A DNA stretch of 49,899 nucleotides from Bacteroidales bacterium (GTDB taxonomy: Bacteria; Bacteroidota; Bacteroidia; Bacteroidales; Prolixibacteraceae), in NCBI GenBank assembly GCA_015654795.1, contig JAATGF010000077.1, forward strand, positions 1-49,899, given 5' to 3'. Position numbers and translations under genes: made by a program. This document shows, in pieces, positions 9,332 through 18,392 of this stretch (the stretch's first letter is position 1; each line of letters begins with the position of its first letter). The notes under the pieces are model-generated. The model saw only the letters and a program-made list of their open reading frames with translations, was not told where the DNA came from and searched no databases.

Positions 9332-10468
9332 ATGGAAACACCATTCGTTTTTGGGAAATTAGCGGTTGACCGAAATTTTACGAACAGAGACAATGAAAGA
9401 GTACGATTGGCTGGAAATTTTGCCGGTCTCGTTAACACAGTACTTATTTCGCCTCGTCGTTGGGGAAAATCATCTTTGGTACAAAAGTCGGCACTTGAGG
9501 CAATTTCAGCAGATAAAAATCTGCACTTTTGCTTTCTTGATGCATTTAATATTCGGACTGAAGAACAGTTTTACCTTGCACTTGCCAGCGAGGTTTTAAA
9601 GATTTCTTCCTCAAAGTTAGACGTAATAATTGAAAATGCGAAGCGGTTTATAGGAGTGTTTCTTCCTAAACTTTCTTTTAGTCCTGGTCATCAGGATGAA
9701 TTTTCGCTAAGTCTCGACTGGAAAGAAGTAAAGAAACATCCGGATGCGATTCTTGATATGGCAGAGACTGTTGCGACGGAGAAAGGATGGAAACTGGTGA
9801 TTTGTATCGATGAATTTCAGAACATTTCAACATTCGAAAATCAATTGGCATTTCAGAAAAAACTGAGGTCGCACTGGCAGAAGCACCAGCATGTTGCATA
9901 TTGTTTATATGGAAGTAAACGGCACATGCTCATGGATGTTTTTACCAGTTCTTCGATGCCGTTTTATAAATTTGGTGATATCCTTTTTCTTGAAAAGATA
10001 CACAGGGATAACTGGATTCCCTTTATTTGCAGTCGTTTTGAGGATACGCAGAAACACATCAATGAAAATGATGCTGCCCTGATCGCGGATCTGGCAGAGT
10101 GTCACCCGTATTACGTTCAGCAACTTGCGCAACAAAGCTGGTTACGAACAGCGACAGCGTGTTCAGAGGAAATAATCAGGGAAGCACACGAAGGAATAGT
10201 GTCGCAGCTTAGTTTGCTTTTTCAATCCAAAACAGAAGAATTGTCGACACCCCAAATTAATTTTTTAAAAGCTTTGCTGGATGGAGTTGAAAAATTTAGT
10301 TCGAAAAACATGATAGATGATTATCAGCTTGGGTCTTCTGCAAATGTATCCCGGATTAAAAAAGCCCTTGAAAACAAGGAGATTATCGACATAATGGCCG
10401 GAAATATTTTAGTACTCGACCCGATGTACAAAAATTGGCTGGTAACCCGGTATTTTATTAAAAATTAA
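9332..10468 (+). CDS. Archaeal-type P-loop ATPase with C-terminal winged helix, inside the men operon
   Basis: The ATG at 9332 was chosen over a TTG two codons upstream, giving 378 residues. The N-terminal ATPase domain has Walker A SPRRWGKSS (~40-48) and Walker B LVICIDEFQNI (~153). A sensor-like LYGSKRHMLMDVF follows at ~193. The C-terminal ~80 residues (TPQINFLKALLDGV ... SSANVSRIKKALENKEII) look like a winged helix-turn-helix. This is the archaeal-ATPase-like family common in Bacteroidota. It has no known role in menaquinone synthesis, yet lies between menB and menA with only 10 nt to menA. The palindromes just upstream make DNA binding or self-regulation plausible. Its function is unknown. 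Confidence 0.88.
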   Translation: METPFVFGKLAVDRNFTNRDNERVRLAGNFAGLVNTVLISPRRWGKSSLVQKSALEAISADKNLHFCFLDAFNIRTEEQFYLALASEVLKISSSKLDVIIENAKRFIGVFLPKLSFSPGHQDEFSLSLDWKEVKKHPDAILDMAETVATEKGWKLVICIDEFQNISTFENQLAFQKKLRSHWQKHQHVAYCLYGSKRHMLMDVFTSSSMPFYKFGDILFLEKIHRDNWIPFICSRFEDTQKHINENDAALIADLAECHPYYVQQLAQQSWLRTATACSEEIIREAHEGIVSQLSLLFQSKTEELSTPQINFLKALLDGVEKFSSKNMIDDYQLGSSANVSRIKKALENKEIIDIMAGNILVLDPMYKNWLVTRYFIKN

Positions 10469-10478
10469 ACAAGCAAAA

Positions 10479-11387
10479 ATGGCATCAGTAAAAAGTTGGA
10501 TTAAGGCAGCACGTCTGCGAACACTGCCTTTGGCGATGTCGGGTATTTTGATGGGTGCCGCCTTGTCGTATTTTGATGGCGGTTTCCAAACTAAAATAAC
10601 CGTTTTAGCCATAGTTACCGCCTTATTTATCCAGATTTTTTCCAATTTCGCAAACGACTATGGCGATTCGCAAAAAGGAACTGACAACAAACATCGCGTG
10701 GGGCCTCAGCGAACAGTTCAAAGCGGAGAAATTAGTTTGAAGGAGATGAAAGTCGGAATGGTGGTTTTGATTGCATTGAGTCTTGCAAGCGGGATTTGGC
10801 TGGTCGCTGAAGGAACAAAAGGACTTGATCTTAATACCTTTTTGCTTTTCCTCGGTCTTGGAATTGTTGCATTAGTTGCGGCTTACCGCTACACCGGGGG
10901 GAACAATCCATACGGATATGCCGGATTTGGCGATATGGCTGTATTTCTTTTCTTTGGATTGCTACCTGTAGTTGGCACTTATTTTCTGAATACACACATG
11001 ATTAATCCTGGAATATTTCTTCCTGCAATCACCATTGGATTTTTCAGCACGGGCGTATTGAATCTGAATAACATGCGTGATATCGAAAACGATCGTAATT
11101 CCGGCAAAAAAACGGTAGTTGTGAGAATGGGAGGCGATAAAAGCAGACTTTATCACACCAGTTTGATTACGCTGGGATGGTTTTGTGCTGTATTGTTTGT
11201 TGCACTTCGGTTTCAATCCATTTATCAGACACTTTTTCTTCTGACTGCATTACTTTTTATCCGTGATCTGGTAAAGATTAACAAAATACAGGAACCACGC
11301 CAACTTGATCCGTTTCTGAAAAAGTTGTCGATTGCTACGCTGTTATTTACTTTGCTGTTTGGAATAGGAATAATTTTGGCCGTATGA
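10479..11387 (+). CDS. menA: 1,4-dihydroxy-2-naphthoate polyprenyltransferase
   Basis: The 302-residue UbiA-superfamily integral membrane protein has about eight or nine hydrophobic segments. The first Asp-rich motif is NDYGDSQKGTDNKHRVGPQR (~58-77); the second is NNMRDIENDRNSGKKT (~197-212). It joins an all-trans polyprenyl chain to DHNA with decarboxylation, giving demethylmenaquinone in the inner membrane. It follows the ATPase gene by 10 nt and overlaps menC by four nt (ATGA). The motifs and neighbours leave little doubt over MenA versus other UbiA members. Confidence 0.95.
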   Translation: MASVKSWIKAARLRTLPLAMSGILMGAALSYFDGGFQTKITVLAIVTALFIQIFSNFANDYGDSQKGTDNKHRVGPQRTVQSGEISLKEMKVGMVVLIALSLASGIWLVAEGTKGLDLNTFLLFLGLGIVALVAAYRYTGGNNPYGYAGFGDMAVFLFFGLLPVVGTYFLNTHMINPGIFLPAITIGFFSTGVLNLNNMRDIENDRNSGKKTVVVRMGGDKSRLYHTSLITLGWFCAVLFVALRFQSIYQTLFLLTALLFIRDLVKINKIQEPRQLDPFLKKLSIATLLFTLLFGIGIILAV

Positions 11388-12427
11388 AAGCCCATTTCAA
11401 AAAATATATCCTTAATTTCAGGCAGGCTTCCGGTACTTCACGCGGAGTTTACGCGACCCGCGAGGTTTGGTTTATTTTTCTAAAGGACGGAACTAAAATT
11501 GGAATTGGCGAATGTGCACCGTTGCCCAATCTGAGTGTTGAAAGTCCTGAGAAAATGAGCGCCAAATTGCAACAGGTCTGCGATAACATTGAGTATTTCA
11601 GCCAGTTTTCAGAAGAGTTGCAAAACTGGCCATCTATCCGATTCGGACTCGAAACCGCAATGCAGGATCTGCAAAACGGAGGACAACAAATTTTATTTCC
11701 ATCGGCTTTCACGCGCGGAGAACAGGGTATCCCGATCAACGGACTGATCTGGATGGGAACTCCCGAGTTTATGAAGCAGCAGATCCGCTCTAAGCTGGTG
11801 GCAGGGTTTCGGTGTATCAAAATGAAAATCGGGGCCATCGACTTCGAGACCGAATTCAATTTACTGAAAGAGATCCGCAAAGAATTTTCTGCCGACGAAA
11901 TCACATTGCGGGTTGATGCCAATGGCGCTTATTCGTTCCAGACCGCCCTCGAAAACATGAAACGATTATCCGATTTGCAAATTCACTCCATCGAGCAGCC
12001 CATTAAGGCCGGGCGATGGGACGAGATGGCGGCACTTTGCGAAAAATCGCCGGTTCCGATCGGACTTGATGAGGAACTGATCGGTGTCTTCAATTCACTG
12101 GAAATGCAAAAACTGGTTGAAACCATTCGTCCCGCTTACCTAATTTTAAAGCCCAGCTTGCACGGGGGCTTTGCCGGTTGTGAAAAATGGATTGAACTGA
12201 CTAATAAACAAGGAATTGGCTGGTGGATCACTTCTGCCCTCGAATCGAATATAGGGCTGAATGCCATTGCACAATGGACTTTTCAGCAAGATTTCAAATC
12301 AGAACAAGGACTTGGAACCGGCCAGCTTTTCACAAATAATTTTGACTCGCCGCTTCAAATTGATGGAGATCAGCTTTGGTACAAACCTGCCCGTGAATGG
12401 CAGCTAAAACCACTGACCGATGAGTAA
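11384..12427 (+). CDS. menC: o-Succinylbenzoate synthase
   Basis: The 347-residue enolase-superfamily enzyme dehydrates SHCHC to o-succinylbenzoate. The catalytic Lys pair is in CIKMKIG (~145-150), metal ligands are in RVDANGAYS (Asp), SIEQPI (Glu) and GLDEEL (Asp), and the opposing Lys is in ILKPS (~255). The C-terminal ITSALESNIGLNAIAQW is typical of OSBS. Start and stop overlap menA (4 nt) and menE (8 nt), showing tight operon packing. Confidence 0.93.
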   Translation: MKAHFKKYILNFRQASGTSRGVYATREVWFIFLKDGTKIGIGECAPLPNLSVESPEKMSAKLQQVCDNIEYFSQFSEELQNWPSIRFGLETAMQDLQNGGQQILFPSAFTRGEQGIPINGLIWMGTPEFMKQQIRSKLVAGFRCIKMKIGAIDFETEFNLLKEIRKEFSADEITLRVDANGAYSFQTALENMKRLSDLQIHSIEQPIKAGRWDEMAALCEKSPVPIGLDEELIGVFNSLEMQKLVETIRPAYLILKPSLHGGFAGCEKWIELTNKQGIGWWITSALESNIGLNAIAQWTFQQDFKSEQGLGTGQLFTNNFDSPLQIDGDQLWYKPAREWQLKPLTDE

Positions 12428-13496
12428 AATACCCATTGTCATGATTATCAATGGTCTGAATTATTCTCAGAATGAATTGACTTCACTGATTGCAGAAAAA
12501 CTTTCATTTCCTCAACTGCCGGAATGGGAATATGAATTATATACATTTATCAAAGAATGGTTATCGCCTTCGGATTTTATTGAAGCACAGACTTCGGGCA
12601 GCACTGGCGCACCACAAATCATACGGTTACCGAAGACTACAATGCAACAAAGTGCTGGCAGAACCATCGAATATTTCGGACTTAAGGCTGGAAACCGAAT
12701 CTTATTAAGTCTGCCATGCCGTTTTATTGCAGGGAAAATGATGGTAGTGCGTGCAATCATTGGCCAAATGGATTTGATCACAGTTGATCCTTCCACTGAT
12801 TTTGAACTTTTGATGAACGACACTTTTGATTTCGGTTCGATGGTTTCAAATCAGGTTTTCAAACTGTTAGAATGCCATTCCGGTAGGGAAAAGCTCGAAA
12901 ATATCCATAATCTGCTGATAGGGGGTTCTGCCATTCCGGCAAATCTGGAAGTACAAATCAGCCAATTGTCCAGCAGGGTAGTTTCAACCTATGGAATGAC
13001 CGAAACCGCCTCTCACATTGCCATTCGCGAACTTTCGGGAGAAAAACGGTCAGACATTTATCATTGTCTGCCCGGAATTTCGGTTTCCACAGGAGAAAAC
13101 GATTGTTTACAAATTCATATTCCGGAATGGACAGCATCGCTTCAAACCAAAGATATTGCTGAAATTATTTCTCCCTCCAGTTTTCGGATTTTGGGAAGGG
13201 TTGATGATGTGATCATTTCAGGAGGAATAAAATACTGGCCAGACAGGATTGAGAAAAAACTGGAATCAGTAATTCCCGGACGATTTGTTATTTCATCAGT
13301 TTCCGATGAGATGTTAGGAGAAAAACTGGTGTTGGTAATAGAAGGTGAATATATTGACACTGAATTAATTCAACAAAAATCAGAAGAACTCCTTCCTTCG
13401 TTTGAACGCCCGAAGGCAATTTGTTTTCTGGATAAATTCCCGGAAACCCCAAATGGAAAATTAAAACGAAATGAAATAAAAGCGGCGATCAAATAG
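12420..13496 (+). CDS. menE: o-Succinylbenzoate--CoA ligase
   Basis: The 358-residue ANL-superfamily ligase is shorter than the ~450 residues of proteobacterial MenE, as usual in Bacteroidota. The P-loop is TSGSTGAPQII (~58); the adenylate-binding motif is TYGMTETASHIAIR (~195). The C-terminal lid has GRVDDVIISGGIKYWPDRIE and the catalytic-Lys motif PNGKLKRNEI. It activates o-succinylbenzoate as AMP ester and then CoA thioester for MenB. It is the last gene of the operon. A small hairpin at 13527-13543 (TCAAGGA/TCCTTGA) without a U-tract may lie near the 3' end of the transcript. Confidence 0.93.
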   Translation: MSKIPIVMIINGLNYSQNELTSLIAEKLSFPQLPEWEYELYTFIKEWLSPSDFIEAQTSGSTGAPQIIRLPKTTMQQSAGRTIEYFGLKAGNRILLSLPCRFIAGKMMVVRAIIGQMDLITVDPSTDFELLMNDTFDFGSMVSNQVFKLLECHSGREKLENIHNLLIGGSAIPANLEVQISQLSSRVVSTYGMTETASHIAIRELSGEKRSDIYHCLPGISVSTGENDCLQIHIPEWTASLQTKDIAEIISPSSFRILGRVDDVIISGGIKYWPDRIEKKLESVIPGRFVISSVSDEMLGEKLVLVIEGEYIDTELIQQKSEELLPSFERPKAICFLDKFPETPNGKLKRNEIKAAIK

Positions 13497-14069
13497 ACTG
13501 TTGCTGTTCCTCGAAAATTCGAAATTTCAAGGATTTTCCTTGATGGCGCACACATCGTTACCTACAAACAATACTACAATTGCCTATTATGTAAAAAATC
13601 TCTATTCAACCAGGTACGACGCAAATACGAACCAAACACGACGAGGGAGCGGCACGAAGCAATCTGATTTATTTATTTTACTTATGATAGATATATATTG
13701 AAATTGCACTGCGCTTCAATGGTTCATAAATCCAAAAACGGCAAAAAACGACATTTATTCGCATTACTTAAATATGTATTTCCCTTGTTTAATTATTGCT
13801 CCAGTTTCTGAATCCGGTTTAGATTTGGCGTAATTAATTCGGACAACAGACTTAAGCCTTTGCCTGGCCCCCATTTAAACCCGCTCCTTGTTTTTTCACA
13901 CTAAACGTCATAGAACCAATATATTCAAGGTTTTGTGAATTTTTATTGAGTTGATCTCTTTTCCTATTTTAAATTTGCAATATTTTATTTGCCAGACCAG
14001 ATTTTGGACTTTTTATTTGACAATAAAGGTTATATTTACATACCAAAAATAAACTAAAAAATCAGACGA
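13497..14069. other. 573-bp spacer with a short 11-nt array
   Basis: This spacer between menE and the SGNH hydrolase gene holds a hairpin at 13527-13543 and the short 11-nt array at 13615-13647. The rest is AT-rich sequence with no ORF I believe. No clear promoter box could be fixed upstream of 14070. Confidence 0.5.
13615..13647 (+). repeat. 11-nt tandem array, three units
   Basis: TACGACGCAAA, TACGAACCAAA and CACGACGAGGG follow each other without gaps, and CACGAAGCAAT recurs five nt out of phase at 13653. The units share the YAYGA...AA pattern of the other 11-nt arrays. The array stands alone here, without the 505-bp repeat or the conserved core seen elsewhere. Confidence 0.75.
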
Positions 14070-14852
14070 ATGATCAGGTTTAAACAAACTATTCTACCCC
14101 TTGTTTTGGTCATCTGCGGAATCTTTTCCGGAAGTTCCTCTTCTGCCCAGCTCAAAAGAGACACGCTTAAAGTGCTTTTTGTTGGGAACAGTTATACCTA
14201 CGTTCAAAACCTTCCGCAGATCGTTTCAATAATTTCAGACAGCACAAAAACTAAACTTGTGACACGGAAATCAACCGTTGGAGGTGCTTACCTAAGTGAA
14301 CACTGGTATGGTAAGAGAGGACTTAAAACAAAGGAAATCATAACAAAGGGAAAATTTGATATTGTCATTCTGCAAGAAAACAGTATGGCCACCATCCTGC
14401 AGCCCGACAGCACGATAAAATATGCAAAACTATTGTGCGGATTAATTAAGTCCTCAGGGGCTAAACCCTATTTGTATATGACCTGGGCGAGAGAGAAGGT
14501 TCCACAGTCCCAGGATGAAATTACGAATGTCTATTCCAAAATAGCGAAAGATAACGGCGAGATTTTAGTACCTGTGGGAAAGGCATGGGAATTAGCAATT
14601 AAATTACGCCCCACGATTAATTTGTACGATCCGGATGGTAGTCATCCTTCAAGTCTTGGTGCCATTTTATCGGCTTATGTTTTTGTCGGCGCACTGACAG
14701 GTGAAGTTCCTGTTTCAATTCCCGGCTCGTATCAAATCACTGATATTGAAGGAGAATCAGTACAGCTCATGAGTATCGATAATCTTGATGCCATTTTCTT
14801 TCAAAAAATTACAGAGCAAACGCTCCGCGATTACAATATGCTGAAACATTAA
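14070..14852 (+). CDS. Secreted SGNH/GDSL-type hydrolase
   Basis: The 260-residue protein has a signal peptide (hydrophobic ~7-22, cut near SSAQ). Block I is VLFVGNSYTYVQNLP (~36-50) with the nucleophile Ser in GNSYT. Block III-like ILQENSM is at ~101, and block V DGSHPSSLGA at ~191 has the Asp/His pair. This fits SGNH hydrolases of the DUF4886 type, which may act as carbohydrate esterases. It is followed after 64 bp by two secreted glycoside hydrolases on the same strand, so deacylation of a polysaccharide is a reasonable inference; the substrate is unknown. Confidence 0.85.
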   Translation: MIRFKQTILPLVLVICGIFSGSSSSAQLKRDTLKVLFVGNSYTYVQNLPQIVSIISDSTKTKLVTRKSTVGGAYLSEHWYGKRGLKTKEIITKGKFDIVILQENSMATILQPDSTIKYAKLLCGLIKSSGAKPYLYMTWAREKVPQSQDEITNVYSKIAKDNGEILVPVGKAWELAIKLRPTINLYDPDGSHPSSLGAILSAYVFVGALTGEVPVSIPGSYQITDIEGESVQLMSIDNLDAIFFQKITEQTLRDYNMLKH

Positions 14853-14916
14853 ACTATAATCCAGATTTGATTCCGATTATAACTACCAAATATTGATATA
14901 ATTAATTGATTTTTAG

Positions 14917-16851
14917 ATGAAGAAAAGACTATGGTTTGGTATATTGACAATTGCAACTTTCAGCGTATTGTCCTTCAATAAGGCCGATGCCCAAAATCCT
15001 GTCAGGATACAGTTCGACAGTAACAAAGAGGTTTCGGGACAAAAATTCGCAATCAAAGATATTTCGCCCGGACTTCCATCAAGCTGGGACTCCTATAACT
15101 TTGTGGTTCTTGAGTTTAAATCAACAACTCCTCAACGTTTCCATGTCGGTTTTACAACTGAAACCGGCTACAATGAACTTCGGGTGATGAACTACACCGC
15201 AAATGGATGGAATAAGCTTGCGATACCATTAAAGTTTTTCAGGGAATTACCTAGTGCCGCACTCGATCTGGCAGCGACTTACAACCAGGCCCGGTACACC
15301 GGATGGATCAACCTTGGAGGTAAGCGCGGTCCTCTCAGAGGTGTCGACACAATTGGTATCAGGATGAATGCTCCTATCAACGACCCGGTTATCGAACTCC
15401 GGTCAATCTCACTTTCAGTAGAAGATTCAGGTGACCAATACCTTGATAAAAAACCAGTTGTCGATGAATTTGGTCAATGGAACCTGGGCGATTACGAAGG
15501 AAAGATAAAATCACAGGCGCAGCTCAAAAAAGAGTGGGATGCCGAAGAGACTGAAATAGTTTCAACAAAAGCGTATAACTACTCGAAGTTTGGCGGTTAC
15601 CTCAATGCAAAAGTCAAAGCAACCGGGTTTTTTAGAACTGAAAAGATAGATGGCCGTTGGTGGTTTGTCGATCCGGAAGGTTATCTGTTCCTTTCGGTTG
15701 GTGTCGATTGTGTGAATCCAGGAGGCGGCGGCAATGCCATCAATATCGACAAACGGAGAAATTTGTATAAAGAATTACCTCCCGCAGGAATTGGATCAAA
15801 TCCGGAAAGGCCGAATTCTGCCTCCTTCGGAACCTGGAACCTTTTCCGCAGATATGGCAAAGAATATCCTGCGAAATCTAAAAACATGATTATCAAACGC
15901 ATGGATAAGTGGGGCCTAAATACCATTGCCAACTGGTCGAGTCCGGAAGTGACTAAGTTAAACCGAAAAGCTTTTATGATGCAGTTGCACGGAGTTGGCA
16001 TTGAAGATGGAGTGATGGGCTTACCTGATGTCTATACTACCGGGTTTGCGTCCAAGATTGATGCCGCCTGCAAAGCATTTGTGGAACCTTATAAGGAAAA
16101 TCCCTGGGTAATAGGCTATTTCACAGGAAACGAACCGTCGTGGCTTGAGCAGGAAGAACGACTTTGTGAACTGATTCTTGATGGTTCTGACAAACCCATA
16201 AAAAGCGAATTGAAAAAATACCTGTCAGCAGGCGATACACCTGAACGCAGGAAACAGTTTATCTACAACACTTTTCATATTTTTCTTAAAACTGTGGACA
16301 CCGCAGTAAAACGATATGACCCCAATCACCTGAATCTTGGTATGCGTTTCGGACATGTTCCCGGCAAGGAAATACTGGATATTTGCAAGGATGTTTTTGA
16401 CGTATTCAGCTTTAACTGTTACGATTTATATCCCCAAAAAGAATTTATGGATCAAATACTTGCCGGAACAGGATTGCCTATGATCATTGGCGAATACCAT
16501 TTCGGAACTGTTGACCGGGGAATGGCTCAGTCTTTGTGGCAGGTAAATTCGCAAGAACAGAGAGGTGTCGCCTACAGGTATTATACCGAGCGGGCTTATG
16601 CTCATCCGGGACTTATCGGAACAGCGTATTTTCAATGGTCCGATCAGGATTTAACCGGACGCCGCGACGGAGAGAATTATAACTGCGGGCTAGTTGACGT
16701 TACTGATCGCCCCTATCAACATCAGGTTGAGGCAATGATGGAATCGGCAAAACGCTTGTATGATATTCATACCGGAAAAGAAAAACCAATAGACCAGGCC
16801 CCACTTAAAGCCCGCGGGCATGGTACAATCCCTGATTTATGGAATAAATAA
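14917..16851 (+). CDS. Agarase-like (GH50-type) glycoside hydrolase
   Basis: The 644-residue secreted protein has a signal peptide ending around NKADAQ. An N-terminal beta-sandwich (~28-170) precedes a large TIM barrel (~215-620). DGRWWFVDPEGYLFLSVGVD (~245) is a hallmark of agarase-like GH50 relatives. Probable catalytic residues are the Glu in FTGNEPSW (acid/base, ~410) and the Glu in PMIIGEYHFG (nucleophile, ~530). Many proteins annotated as beta-agarase have this architecture without proven agar activity, so the substrate is uncertain. It belongs to the same transcription unit as the SGNH hydrolase and the GH5 gene. Confidence 0.82.
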   Translation: MKKRLWFGILTIATFSVLSFNKADAQNPVRIQFDSNKEVSGQKFAIKDISPGLPSSWDSYNFVVLEFKSTTPQRFHVGFTTETGYNELRVMNYTANGWNKLAIPLKFFRELPSAALDLAATYNQARYTGWINLGGKRGPLRGVDTIGIRMNAPINDPVIELRSISLSVEDSGDQYLDKKPVVDEFGQWNLGDYEGKIKSQAQLKKEWDAEETEIVSTKAYNYSKFGGYLNAKVKATGFFRTEKIDGRWWFVDPEGYLFLSVGVDCVNPGGGGNAINIDKRRNLYKELPPAGIGSNPERPNSASFGTWNLFRRYGKEYPAKSKNMIIKRMDKWGLNTIANWSSPEVTKLNRKAFMMQLHGVGIEDGVMGLPDVYTTGFASKIDAACKAFVEPYKENPWVIGYFTGNEPSWLEQEERLCELILDGSDKPIKSELKKYLSAGDTPERRKQFIYNTFHIFLKTVDTAVKRYDPNHLNLGMRFGHVPGKEILDICKDVFDVFSFNCYDLYPQKEFMDQILAGTGLPMIIGEYHFGTVDRGMAQSLWQVNSQEQRGVAYRYYTERAYAHPGLIGTAYFQWSDQDLTGRRDGENYNCGLVDVTDRPYQHQVEAMMESAKRLYDIHTGKEKPIDQAPLKARGHGTIPDLWNK

Positions 16852-16862
16852 ACAATTATAAT

Positions 16863-18116
16863 ATGAAGTATTTAGCTTATTCACTTATCGTTATCTTCTG
16901 CCTCGCAAATGTCGTAACGGCCGAAGCAAAAACAACAAAGACAGTTTCATCGCAAATGTTTATTCGGATTGACGGACAGAATCTGGTCGCTCCTAATAAT
17001 GAGAAATTCTTTATTAAAGGGACCAATCTTGGCAATTGGCTTAATCCAGAAGGTTACATGTTTCTTTTCAAAAAAGCAAATGCTCCCCGCTTGATCGATC
17101 AGGCTTTTAAAGAAATGGTTGGCCCCGATTTTACCAATGAATTCTGGAAACTATTCAAAGACAATTATGTAACCAGGGCAGATATCAATTACCTCAAAAA
17201 AACAGGGACAAATACCATCCGTTTCCCTTTTCACTATAAACTCTTTACGGATGAGGATTATATGGGATTGCATTCAGCACAGGATGGTTTTCAGCGCACA
17301 GACAGTCTGGTAAGTTGGTGCAAGGAGGCCGGGATCTATATTATTTTCGATATGCACGATGCTCCGGGTGGTCAGACTGGCGATAATATTGACGATAGTT
17401 ATGGTTATCCCTGGCTTTTTGAAAGTGAAGTGAGCCAGAAGTTATTCCTTGACATTTGGGTCAAAATAGCTGACCGTTATAAAAACGAACCTGTCATTTT
17501 AGGCTATGACTTATTGAATGAACCGATCGCACCCTATTTCGGTAACGATATGTCGAAATTGAATGCAGCCCTTGAGCCACTCTATAAAAAGGCAGTTGCC
17601 GCTATTCGTCAGGTGGACAAAAACCATATTATTCTTCTCGGTGGCGCCCAATGGGATGGAAATTTTGAAGTGTTTAGCGATTGGAAATTTGACAACAAGA
17701 TCATGTACACTTGTCATCGCTATGGCGGCGAGCCAACTGCGGATGCAATCCGGAAAATTATTGATTTCAGAAATAAAACGAACCTCCCAATGTATATGGG
17801 TGAAATCGGACATAACAAAGACCAATGGATTGCCTCATTTTGTAAAACAATGGAAGACAATAATATCGGTTACACATTCTGGCCTTATAAAAAGATGGGC
17901 GACTCCACTTCATTCGTTCATGTAAATAAACCTGAAAACTGGGATAAGATCATTGAATTTACTGAGAAACCACGAGATAATTATAAAGACGTTCGTGAAG
18001 CCCGTCCTGATCAGGCGCTCGCGCGAAAGGCATTACTTGATTATATCGAAAGTTGCAAGTTCTCCAATTGCACTAAAAATGATGGCTATATCAAGGCCAT
18101 GGGACTGCAGCCATAA
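16863..18116 (+). CDS. Glycoside hydrolase family 5 (cellulase superfamily)
   Basis: The 417-residue secreted protein has a signal peptide of about 23 residues. The GH5 barrel begins with FIKGTNLGNWLNPEGYMF and TNTIRFPFHY, followed by IYIIFDMHDAPGGQ. The acid/base Glu is in GYDLLNEPIAPYFG (~218) and the nucleophile Glu in PMYMGEIGHN (~316). The start follows the upstream gene by 11 nt, so the two are cotranscribed. GH5 members of this kind attack beta-glucans or related beta-linked chains; the exact substrate cannot be read. No SusC/SusD pair flanks the cluster. Confidence 0.9.
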   Translation: MKYLAYSLIVIFCLANVVTAEAKTTKTVSSQMFIRIDGQNLVAPNNEKFFIKGTNLGNWLNPEGYMFLFKKANAPRLIDQAFKEMVGPDFTNEFWKLFKDNYVTRADINYLKKTGTNTIRFPFHYKLFTDEDYMGLHSAQDGFQRTDSLVSWCKEAGIYIIFDMHDAPGGQTGDNIDDSYGYPWLFESEVSQKLFLDIWVKIADRYKNEPVILGYDLLNEPIAPYFGNDMSKLNAALEPLYKKAVAAIRQVDKNHIILLGGAQWDGNFEVFSDWKFDNKIMYTCHRYGGEPTADAIRKIIDFRNKTNLPMYMGEIGHNKDQWIASFCKTMEDNNIGYTFWPYKKMGDSTSFVHVNKPENWDKIIEFTEKPRDNYKDVREARPDQALARKALLDYIESCKFSNCTKNDGYIKAMGLQP

Positions 18117-18183
18117 TTTGATTTGAAAATGGGCGCTCTGCGAATGTTTCGAGTGTCAGGGAGACGGAGAGATGAATGTCATT

Positions 18184-18309
18184 AAGAAGCCATTGAAAGG
18201 GTCATTGGCTTCGCCGTCATTGAAGAAGTCATTGAAAAGGTTGTTGGCTTCGCTGTCATTGAAAAGTCATTAGAAAAGGTCATTGGCTTCGCTGTCATTG
18301 AAAGGTCAT
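18184..18309. repeat. 39-bp minisatellite, three units plus partial
   Basis: Units are at 18184-18222, 18223-18261 and 18262-18300, followed by a 9-nt remnant. Each contains GTCATTG...AAAGG and TTGGCTTCGCTGTCATTG. The units differ by a few substitutions and one compensating indel. The array abuts the 505-bp repeat copy 2, and a matching array is not present next to copy 1. Confidence 0.9.
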
Positions 18310-18337
18310 CAGTGCTGATATCTGATACCAGACGCGA

Positions 18338-18392
18338 TATGGGCCAAACAAGAACCAAACATAGAGCAAACATAGAGCGGACATAGAGCAAG
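18338..18392 (+). repeat. 11-nt tandem array, five units
   Basis: The units are TATGGGCCAAA, CAAGAACCAAA, CATAGAGCAAA, CATAGAGCGGA and CATAGAGCAAG. The array is paralogous to 19-84 with one unit fewer. The first two units are almost identical between the copies, so the gain or loss happened in the CATAGAGC part. Confidence 0.9.

Noticed and set aside
9332-10468. Antiphage defence gene
   Set aside because: The ATPase has a generic P-loop/winged-helix architecture and lies in a metabolic operon without nuclease, toxin or other defence genes nearby; there is no positive support.
18182-18391. Minus-strand 69-codon ORF with 13-residue repeats
   Set aside because: It is produced by the 39-bp minisatellite and the left end of the dispersed repeat; no start context, domain or conservation supports a gene.
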